Positions 37,401-49,400 of a DNA stretch of 64,000 nt are shown piece after piece. Every line of letters begins with the position of its first letter. Position 1 is the first letter of the stretch. The translations under genes were made by a program, and so were the position numbers. The notes below the pieces were generated by a model that saw only the letters and a program-made list of their open reading frames with translations, made no database searches and was not told where the DNA came from. This DNA comes from Tenodera sinensis (lineage: Eukaryota > Arthropoda > Insecta > Mantodea > Mantidae), in assembly GCA_030765045.1 (NCBI GenBank), contig CM060972.1, positions 61,937,273 to 62,001,272 of the forward strand, read 5' to 3'.

Positions 37401-40400
37401 TCACAAGCCTGGAAACTCTTGCATTTGCACCAATCCTCTATACCGAAGACCAGCACCTATACCTATAGCTCACCTCCACTATATAAGAGTGCCAACGTCC
37501 GTTTTTCCACATTCGAACTCTGACCAGCACAGGCAACAGATCATCTTACCCTGATGATGCCAAGTGCAGTAGTTGGCAAAATGTTGGTATCTACAGTGCC
37601 TTCTAGACCATGGCCTACAAGCCCGAAAGAAATAAAATTAGCTAATAGATATAGAAAGAGCTTGCTTAGTCCAAGGCCAGTGGATTTTCATTTCCAGGAG
37701 CTTAAGAAGTTTGCTATTGAGATGCCTAACATGTTTCCTAAGGGAGAGAGGCTCTACCCCCCTTGGTTGGGTGTTACGTCTCATGTAGATCTTGGGATAA
37801 CCATATACAGTGAATCCATGATGCCGATGTCTAGTATCTGCACTAGAATTTTTGGAATTTTTGTCAGGCTGACTGACATTTGATTTCCACTGATGGATCA
37901 AAGAGCAACAACAGTTGAATGTGCTTATGCTTATAGAACTGAACCACATACATTGAGTTTTCATATTAGCACTTTCATTTAGAATGCAGAGTTGTACACC
38001 ATATACCTAGATGTTTTATGTGTGCCATCACAACTTGGGTGACTCCCTAATTTTGAGTGATTGTCTTAGTGTACTTTAGAGCCTTTGTGAGCTGTACAAC
38101 TACCATCCTATTTTATAGCATACTCAGCATTCCCTTCATATTTTACACTCTTCTGGTGCTATGTGGTGTGTGCATGGATTCCTGGTGACATAGGTTTGAC
38201 TGGGAATGAATAGCAGATTTGGCAGCAAAGGTGGCAAGCACAGAATCCAGCATTACCATCTCTTGTATTGCTTTGGAAGACTTCAGGCTTAAAATGCGGA
38301 GAGCGGTGCTGGCATGACAAGTGGTCAGCTCTCTGCAGCAATAAGCTTAGAGAAGTGAAAGAATGTCTAATAAACCAGGTAACTTCCTTTCACCTATCTC
38401 ATTGTGAGGAGATAATTTTGGCTTGGTTATGTATTGGCCACTGCAATTTTACACATGGTTGTCTTTTTAAATGGGAATCTGCTCCTCTTTGCCCACTGTC
38501 CACTTTTGTCAGTCTGTCATGCGCTGCTAGAGTGTTTCCCTAGCGTACCTTAAGACTCTCTGAAACTGCCTGTCTGACTTGCAGAGGTCCTGATAGATGA
38601 TAAACAAGCATTCAAAAGAATTAGGAAGCTTTTAGCAAAGGTAAACATGAATCGGAGGACATAAAACTTTAGATATTGAAATTTCATATTTTTTCGATCT
38701 TTTCATAACTTTGTTTCAATTCTGCCTTTACTTTTTACTAATATTTTTATTTTATATTGAAATTTATCTCTGGCTTTTGCCTTGATCCTTTTTTTAAGAG
38801 CAATGATAACCAAACAGTTGAACACCCTTAATTCTATGTGTCAGCATCATCAACTTGATTTCTAGGAGCCCTACTGCGGTAGAACAGCTGGCAAACAACT
38901 ACATGGAGAGTTTGTAGAAGTATTTGAGTCGACCTATAGACACATTTAGTTTCACTTATCTTTTATCCGGATGTATTTGGAAGACCATCATCTTCATTAT
39001 CAATGGTTTCTTGACTGGCGTTTAAAGAAGAAGAATCTGTTGTGGTTGTGCTGCTATCTGGGTTGCTGGATATAAACTTCAGGATGTCGTCTGCTTGTGC
39101 TATTTCAAAACTTATGGCTAGGTGAACATTGTGGCGGAATGTCGTTGGTCGGTTCTCGTTGTGTCGCCATTTGATGCGTAAATGTCGTTGGTCACGTTGT
39201 GTCGCCCTTTGATGTTGTTCGTTCCGGCTAGTTCAGGATGAGATCTCTTTCTTTATCTCGGGTATGCGTAGGTGTTATAGACTACCCAAGAAAACCTTTG
39301 TATATTGTTTATTACTTCTTATATACTTTCGGGAGTTATGCCGATTTTCGATCCGCAGAGGAATCGCACTCACGTCTGCACTCCACAACGTGCGGTGCTG
39401 GTCTGGGGTGAGTAGTGACGCTTTCTCGGCGTCCCCACGCTAAAAAAAAACGTTCTCTCCAATTTTAAATGTCATGACGTCATCCACAAGAAAGCCTCGT
39501 ATCTAAAATGCTATTTCATTCCTTTTCCCGCAATTTAGAAATGTCCCTTTCTATTATAACATGTTCTTTTTTGAATTTTGAATATATAATTACCTTTTTA
39601 TGATTAAACGATGTTTACTTTATATTTATTAAACATATCGCGCGACTTTTAAGATTGGCAGACCTGAATTTCAAACGTGAATTTAAACTATGTAGTATGA
39701 CGTCATGACTCGTTAATTTCAAACCAATAATGCGCTTATCCTACAAATTTAACGACTATTATTTACTCATATCTTGCTCACCTTACAACACTTCCTACTC
39801 TATTATCTATATATGTTATTACTCAGCACTTATCGCAAATCTCACATCCGGCAATTAAATTAAAACGTGTCTTTATCAAGCCCATTCGATTTGAAATCTA
39901 AATTTCGGTATCAACATTCCTCTTTACGTGCATTTTTTCCAAATTATCAGTTCAGCTGTAGCTTTTACACACATATTTTAATAATTTGATATCCTGTTTT
40001 ATGGTGTGCTGAACACTTGTTGGTAAAATATGAAAGGAAATAACTGGATGTGAAATTGAACAATATGCAATCAAGAATAAAAGTTAACCTGAGTTTTTTC
40101 ATTTAGTGCTGCTGAAGTCTTCATTAGTGTCTAATAGTAATCTGATGATCTATTCCAGGAATGGAGCTGATGGAGTCTGAACGCAACAATGCAGAATATG
40201 TATCCAGCTTGAACTGTGGTGGAGAGGAGGATGTAGCTGCCTGCATGCGACAGAAGGATGTTGAGGATTTGTTGGATCTAATGCCTGATGAATGGGGACG
40301 CCCCTTACACAACCTTCCTGACCCAGAAGATAAGGGTGCTTCAAGCCGTCATCAGTGGTTGGTGCTTGATGGCAAAATTTTGCAACAGCATATTGTGGAT

Positions 40401-43400
40401 GCGTGGAAAGAACAGGGTATCCATGCCAAACTTGTCATGGGTAAGATATTTGTTCTACATTCCTTGGTTCTGTTTTATGAAACAAATTTATTAATTACAC
40501 AAGTTAACCCTTGTGCAGCAGTGTCAATTATTGGTTACAGGTAACAGTTGAGTACCACTTTGCTGCAATTCTCATCTTTGTATCAAACATTTTATACACT
40601 AAAAAACTGCTGAAATTAATAAAATATGAAATATAAGTAAATGATTTATATGTCTTAATTACCTGTAATATAATAATTCAGCATTGGTAATGTTACTAAG
40701 CTATATAATGGAATAAAACAAAAACATATAATGATATATGGTACACAACTGTACACTAATCTTAAAGTCACATATACAGACTATAAAAACCATAGTTTTG
40801 ATCAATAATAAAGCAGAACAGTTATTTACATAGCATTTACCTAAAAAAGTTAATATTATTATTAATCATGAATGTAATGATACACTTAATTAATATTTCT
40901 CCAGAAAGTAAGAAAATGGAGTAATACATTGTTTATCCAAATTCATAAATTTATAGGTATACCATTCACAGCTATTATATACAGTCCAAGTCATGACAAG
41001 TTTTAAGGGGTGGAGTAGGTTGCCCCCATAAAATCAAGTTAAGAAGTGTTTTTATCCATATGCTTCAGCACTTGTTCCTGATCACCAAAAATTCAAGTGT
41101 GGTCATTAGCAGCAAGTAAGTGTTTAAATATCTCGATAGATAAAAATTTGGTTTTGATCATAACATAAAAAATCTTAATAAAAAGTTAAGCAAAGTTTGT
41201 TATGCATAAAAACCTAAAATGGTCAGTGATATGGATATAGTTCAGGGTTATTTTGCATACATTCATACTCTTTGAAATTATGGCATCATTTTCTGGTGCA
41301 ATTCACAGGTGTTAGACAAGGTGTCTAAACTAAAGTTACAGGAATAATAGTTAATCAACCAACCTATGCAAGTTGTAGAAAATACTTTTAAGGAACTTAA
41401 AATTATGACTCTTCCATGTTTTGGATATGTAGCTGCACATAATGCATACTTTTTTGCGTTAAAGCATTTATAAATAAGACTTGATCAAGACACATCACCA
41501 TGATAAAACAGGAAGCTCAAATCTGTCAGTATGTAGCTGTAATATTATTGGTGAATATTCCTTCACCAATGTGGTATAAAAATATGTGGTAATGGTTGTC
41601 AGGAAATGGAAGAAGATTTTGCATGTAAGCACACAGTCACCTATTGTGCTTCTGGAAATAGGAGGAAGGGGTGAAGTGAGAGACAGAAATGACCAGATAT
41701 GGGGTATCAGATTCAGAAACAAGCAGAGTCCCTAATGTCTACAGATATTGCATCTTTACTGACGGGATCCCTCCATAGGACTATATCTCCCCATGGAGAG
41801 CTCTCTTTGAGGATTCATCCTAAACCATGAGCATAGGCGGACTTTTTTCAAGGGGAGCCGCATGTTGGAAGTTTGCAATTAAACAATATTAATTCATTAT
41901 TCTGTTTCCAAAAACTGCAAAAGATGTTTATAGAATTTGTAGCAGATAAGTATATTAATTTATGCTAAACAAAAACTGTTCTTTACATCAACATTAAAGC
42001 AATAGTCTAAGAGTAATTGATTGCACATTACATTTATTATTTTCCAAGGGGGGCTGCAGCCCCCTCCCCTTGTCCCCCCCTCCATGATGCCCATGTCCTA
42101 AACTGAATGCCAAGGGAGACAGTTCCACAAAGCAAACTCCACTACCATTTGTCTCACTCATCATCCATTTATGTGATCCTTCAATCCGTGAAACATGATA
42201 AGGAGATGAGATGACAGGAAATAGGGATCCCTGAAATGTCAGCTTCACATTGTTTTCTTAAACTATCTTGCTCAGTCACACAAATTTAAAATAAACTGCC
42301 ACTTCATATAAAAGAGAAGAAAATTAAAAACAAAAAAAGAACACAAATGTTTAATTGCAGAATGTTTTTATTCTGCACAAGTTTTTAGCAAGTTATCAAC
42401 TCTAGTATGCATCATACATGGTTTCTCTTATGCAATTGTATTTTATGAATAACTGTGTTGCTATATTACACTTTTTTATAATTTGGCTTGCTATGTCCAT
42501 TATTATGCACAAGATACAAAGGATGAATAAAGGGAGTTTGGAATATACCAATAAAATTATTTTAATAAAAAAAGCTTTACACTAAAATGTCAAACAGTAC
42601 CGAAGATGTTGCTAAGAACAAATAGAACAGTTATTGTGGTGCAAAAGCCAATTTTTGTTCTTCCACAAATCTGGGTGTCTCATGCCCAAATCGTTGGTCA
42701 AAATCGAATGGCATGAGGCAATCGATATGTTTAGGTCCTCAGCAGCTCAGGGTGATTTGACGATTGGCCAATACCATTTTCTTCCTTCTTCAATGTTATC
42801 ATCTGTTGTTGACGAGCTCAGGCATTTAGGATGCTCTTTGTCGTTCACATCTTCTCGACCCTCTGAAATCCTTTTGTACCACCGATAAACATTGCTTTGG
42901 TCCAAGGTAGTTTCACTATATGCCACAGTCAACATTCGGAATGCATCCGCACACTTAATTTTGCTTTTCGCATAAAATTTGACACAGATTCTTTGTTCTA
43001 TTTTTTGGAATAGGCAAAAATCAAAGACGAGCCAAAACACATCCAAGCAAAATAGCAGTCAACAATTAACTGAACATTCAAAATGGCCGAGCTTGTCAAC
43101 TAAGTGAGGGACATGAGTACCAACATAACGCCACAAAACAATTGAAAATAGAATATACTAGCCCGTGAAAATTCAAAATTCACGATACTTTTTGAACAGA
43201 CCTCATATAGCACATTGTTATGATAATGATAAATAAAATAAATTCCTCAGTAGAAAATTTCTTCTAGTATTGTTATTCAAGAGTTAGCAGTGTAACAGTA
43301 TTACTAGCACTGATTTGTATTATTAAGAGTTGCAGCATAGCTCATCTTAAACCAAGAAATGCTTACTTATAAATGGTGCAACAACTGTTTTCTTTATTTT

Positions 43401-46400
43401 TATATCTTTTTTGCATGTCTCATTTTATGCTCTTTAAGCAGATTACATGACTCATTCTCATCTATCTTTTTACTTGTTCAAATTTTTTCTTTTCTTTTTC
43501 AGAAATGCCTATCTTAATAATTTTGTTTTATCATTACCAACATCCCTGAAATCTATTTGAAGAGTAATATTTCTTCTATGTTAAAACACTATATATTATG
43601 TAAATCTAATAAGTTTATTCTATCATAAAACACAGTTTTCATGTTTTCCAAACAAGCTCATGAAACGAACTTGAGCCCCTTTTTAAAAGACATACAGCTT
43701 TTTATATCTGACTGCTAATCCTTGGTTTGCACACTTTTTTTGCACTAGGCTCTACAATACATTCAGATGTGCCAGGAAAGGTGATTAGTGATGATGAAGT
43801 AGAGAAATTGGTGCAAAAAAGTGCACTGGGAACGAAAGGTATTGCTGATGAGGCCCTGCGGCGCTATGGCAGCAATTGGACTGGACTTGTTGCCATGACA
43901 TCTGATATTCGTACTGTCTGCCCACTGCTAGAACTGGCACGTCATGTTCCAGTTCCTTTCTATCTGGTCACACAAACCAGAGTTCTTATGCCACCTGGAG
44001 ATCTGGACACACCACCACCACCTCCACTTGCTAATGTTGATGCTGATGTTGATGCTATTCTTGGGTGGTATGAGCCAAGATCATCTGAACAAAGAAGGTG
44101 AATATTTTTTTTGTCTTTCGTACAGTTTTGCAAAAATAATTAAACATGTTGAAATATCCCTTTACTATAACTGTTTTATGAAAACCAGAACATTTATAAC
44201 AAATTAGGCCTATATACAGGATTCACATTAATGGGGGGGATAAGGGGATTTCCCCCTCTCATTGTTATTTTCCTGGCTTGTCAAAGAAGAATTCCTTCCC
44301 TGCCAGGGAAGTATTTTATCTTTTTATTGCAAGTATTTACTATTACTGCCCTTTGAAAATACAAGAAGACACGGAACACTTTCAATGCTGATTGTACATG
44401 GTGGAGTGCGAGCAAAAGTGTCATATCACAAGTAAGCTAAACAGTTCTCAGGGTCACAGTTCCAGCAATTCTGTGCCAGCAATTACAATTGCAGCTTGCA
44501 GTATTTGTTTCTTGCAGCTCACTGCTCTATTGTTCGTCAGCGTGGAAAAGTTTTACAAGAAAGTAAAAAGTTATAGAAAGTAATGACAGTGATGTATTCC
44601 AGGCTTCATCTTCAAGTAATATTAATATTATGGCTTCTCAGATAAAAATTACAGTATTGGAAGTGACATGTGTTAGCGAAAACAGTGAGGGTAAGTGTGT
44701 TACGTTAATCGGGGGATATGTAGACAAAACTAGATTTGAAAAATGGAAAGCAAATAATCCCTGACTTTCATCAAAGAGTTTTGGGAGAGTTATATGCTGT
44801 ACTGCTCAGAAATACAAAATCACCATGCTCTTAAAGACAGTAAAATGCATATTGCTGCTACAACCGCCACTGCCACCACCACCGCTACTGCCACCATCAC
44901 CACCACGTTTTAGTATGTAACACACCAATGCTACTACTTCTGGTATTACTACCATTATTGCCATAAGTATGACACAAACTTAAGTTTCCCCCCTCATCAG
45001 AAAGTCTGACTCCAACACTGCCCATATACTAGGTTAAAAAGGCTATCACCCTTCAAACTGGGCAATGCCATGGCCAAGTGCTTAGACCATTCTCCTCTCA
45101 CCAAAGTGGCCTGGGTTTGATCCCAGGTGACCGCATGTGGGAATTATGGTGGACAAGACGGCACAGGAGCGGGTTTTCTCCAGTTTCCCCCGCCATCTCA
45201 TTCCACCAGTACTCCATCTTCATTCCATATATCATCAGTGTCACTGTCCATGGTACCACATGTAGTAAAAGCTGACATTAAACACTACCAAAAAAAAAAA
45301 AAAGAAAAAGAAAAAAAGCCTTCAAATAAGAGAGAGATCCCTATGAATACATTAACAATTATTATGAATGTTCTTTTTTGTTTGTTTGACAAGTTCTTTA
45401 ACACTAGCTATATGTAGGCACTAAATTAGAAAGTGGAAATCCATTTGAAAAATTTGGTGTCATTGCTTGGACTGAACCATGAATTTATGGTCTTGTGTCA
45501 ATGCTCTTTCTGCCACTTGTGGTAAGATAGTGTTACGTGTATTAGACCTTTCCATTCCAAGGCGATCTCAAATAACAAAGATATATCTCAAAGGCAATTT
45601 GTATTATTGTAAATGCTTTTAATGTTTCGAGTTTTAGAGTTAACCATTATTAGCTTATGTTCCATTTATTGTTCTTTCACTAAATCAGATAAAAACTTAA
45701 TGAACATAAAAGTATATTATCAGAGCATTGGCACAAAGAGCTGAAGATCCATGGCTTGGATCCCAGTCATAGCATTGAATTTTTCAAATTGACTCAATTT
45801 TGTAACTTACTATCTTCAAGTAGCTATCAAATGTAAATTAACCCTTATAGTGATTAACTATAAAGCCCAGAAATTAAAGGTACATGTAACATTGCAAGTC
45901 ATCTTTAAGGTATAATAGCTTAAGTATCTGAGATACTCGCAATCAGGTGAAAACATTTATTGCACATACTGACATCTCACTGGTAGTTAGCTATAACATC
46001 ATTGATACGATGGTCACTACAAAAATGTTGAGATACTTTACATAGTTGATACTATTGTACTTGTGTTTCTTAATTGACAAAGCCTATTATAGCATGGATG
46101 AGTTTATTAATACCATTTAGTATCTTAATTTTATCATACAATCTAATCAACAAAGATTATTATTGTTATTATTAACCTCATATGACATTGTTCTTTTGTG
46201 TATTTAACACTATACTGAGCTGAAAATAAATAAATAAATAAATACCTTCCAGTGTCAAGGTATTTAAAAGAACCTTTCGTTTCACACAGTCTCTTACAAG
46301 CTTCTTTGCTCCATTCATATCCAGCCCTTTTTCCTTCAAAATCCCTTCAATCCAACCTTCCCAAGAATGTCTAGACCTTCCCCTTGATCTCCTTCCCTCC

Positions 46401-49400
46401 ACTTTAGCTTGCCAAGCCTGTTTTGGGATCCTTTCTTCACCTATGTGTTGACTGTGGCCAAACCATCTCAATGCTCAATTTCCAAACTTGTTTGTGTCCA
46501 CCATGAACCATCCCAACTCAGGGCCGAAGTTAGACTTCTCATGGGTCAATTCAAGCAAAACTTTGCTCTAGAGTTATTGAAAATTTTGTCCACAGACGAA
46601 TCCGGAGGACATTTGCCTGATATTTTGTTTCATGTTTAATTGCAGTCTTTGTGCTTCATATTGACATAGCAATATTAGGAATTTTCAAATAAATCATGTG
46701 TTTTATTATCAGTGGCGGCTGGTGAACAAAATAAGGTGTGTGCTACAGTACCGCACAATGATTACACATTTTATATAATTAGTCTTACCTAATGCTGAAA
46801 TATAAAGTCCATACGGCGCTCCTTCCGGCTGCAGAACTTATCGATCACCCTGGTATTAAACCCCTCCATGTTAGAAGCGATGCTTTTCTCCATGGACAGC
46901 ATTGCCAGAGCAGTAAGACGATCCTGTGACATAGTGTTTCTTAAGAACGTTTTTACGCGTTTTAAGCATGAAAAACATCTTTCTGGCTCAGAAGTGGTCA
47001 TTGGCGTTGTGATCAAAATTTTTAGTAAAGTTGTAACTTCAGAAAACGAATCTTGCAGACTGTTAGAAATTATGTATTGCAATAGTTGCACAGCCCCGTC
47101 AATGTTTCTAAAGTCAGGTCTTGCATACAGAACGCTAAGTTGTGTCTTTAGCATTTTCTTGTTCAGTGTTGTATACGTAGTCACAGCAGTTTGAAGTTCA
47201 TCCTCAGGAAACTGACTTAAAAAGCTGCCAAAGAGTTTAGAGTTTAACAGCTTTGCTGCATCGAGATGACTAAGCGACTGAAAACGACGTCTAGCTTCCT
47301 CGATAATGCGGTCACACACTTCTTTGGCTTCTATTTTTAGACATTCTACCTTCTGGCGTTTGCTCATTGATTCAGGTGGAATCACAAATATATCATCGGC
47401 TGCCTCTCGAATGTCACAGATGCACTGAATGAATGAAGACACAGCATTTTGTACTTTAACAGCCTCAGTTGATCTTGATTGCAGTTGATTATAAAGTACA
47501 TCAACATGAGGCATTACTCGGTGAAAGAATTTCAACCATGAAAGGAATTTGCTGTCTTCTAAATAACGCCGAAGCCCATTTGCTTCCAGACAAGTCTTAT
47601 CATGGGCAGAATTTTCCAACTCCGAAAAGCACTGCAGCAATTCTTCCTGATTTTCATAAATGACATTAACAGTTCTGGATCTAAAATTCCACCTAGTTGC
47701 AGAACCACCAGGAACTCTTCTAGCCACCGCGGAATCCAGAGCTGCCAAGCGCTGTGGGGATCTTGAGAAAAAGGCAGGAAAAGCAGAGAGATTAAGAAAA
47801 AATATTCTGGCAGACTTATTCTGCGAAGCTGCATGTTCCATCACTGAGTTCAGTTGATGCGCATAGCAGTGAATATACTGCGCATTTGGAAACTGAGATT
47901 GTACTTTGGCTTGTACTCCACCAACTGCACCACTCATTACTGAAGCTCCATCGTAAGTTTGGGCAATAAGTTTGACGTTTATCTCTGAATAGTTCATTAA
48001 GCACTTTTAATATGCTTTCAGAAATTGCTTCTGCGTTTTGTCCCTCTGATTGCAAAAAACCCCAAAATATGGAACACCCGTTTTCTCATATCTAAATACT
48101 AATACAAGCTGGTTCTGATGCGAAACATCTGTGGTTTCATCTGCCATAACAGCCACAAAATCAGCTTCTTGCATTTCCTCCAGAATCACCTCACGACAGA
48201 CTTCTAACATACAATCTAAGAGTTCGTTTTGGATGGTTTTAGAGGTCCCTTTGAATATATGGTTTGAGTCCATGTGTTCCTTCACAGCACTATCAATGTT
48301 ACTTACTAAATCTGTAAGGCCTAAAAACATGCCAGGATTTTCAGAAGATTCAGTCTCATCATGTCCTCTCAAAGCAAGCTCAAATGCACCACAAAACTTT
48401 ATACAGTCAATTATGCGGGACAACACATACCTGTTTTTCTCTACTTGTAGATTATGCTTCAGCTTCGCCTCTTGATAAGCACGGCTTAACTGAGTCACAA
48501 TATTTGTACTACCTAAAGCACTTAAATCTAGCACATTGTTTAAATGTTTAACATTTTGTTTGTGTTTGTTAATAAGAACATTAATATGTCCTAGGTCTGT
48601 CACTCCCGTCGTACTCCACGAATCACTGTTCCCAAAAAGCAAACATGGAAAACAGAAAAGAGCATTTCTTTCCTGACATCCACATATCCATGCATGCTTA
48701 TAAATTTTGAGGTTAAATCGCCTGGTGTAAGAATTATTTCTCCCTCCTTTTGCAGGTTGCGTGATGTTTAAATGTGGTGTTTGCCTTCCTAACTGCTTCA
48801 CTTGAACTTTTTCTTCTAGAGTCCTCCTAGAGAAGGATAATTTATTAGGCTGTCCACAGAATTCATTTTAGCGTACACAACACAGATATTGCTTAGCACA
48901 CGAAACTGACGTTCATAACCTGAGTTTATAGAGTATTTCGCGGTTATTTGTTGCTGCCAAAAATAAGTAGTGCCAACAGTAATTGCTCCACATGTCCAAC
49001 TCCCGAGAGTTTTATTCTCTCTGTTGCGTGCAAGGTCTATCACCGGCAACAGATAGTTGTCTCAACACCACATAGATGGCAGAAGTTGTATAACAGCAAG
49101 CAAAGTCGTTAGATGACATTGCAATCCTGCTATCTAGCGACTTTGTACAGAAGCAGCATGAATTAAGGTGCTCCACTTTATGAGAGCACAACGATAGGTA
49201 AATTCAACCAATAGGAGAACAGATTTCAAAATCGTACACCTATGTTTCGCATGCGTGGATTGGTCTACATTCCCTGCAAAGGACTGAAGAATTTTGTAGC
49301 ACCCAACGCATCACCTATCTCATGTATGTGAGGCGTGCATCATCTTCGCACACAATGAGCAAAGAACACTAGCGCGCAGCATATAAAATAGTGAAAGTGA

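Noticed and set aside
40161..40544. Exon H extended to the stop at 40,542-40,544 as an alternative end
   Set aside because: A strong donor at 40,441 and perfect continuity with exon I make read-through unlikely; the extension is AT-rich and without known content.
46789..48801. ZMYM1-like frames as a host zinc-finger gene nested in Nrt
   Set aside because: They lie inside an element with inverted ends and an 8-bp duplication and are frameshifted.
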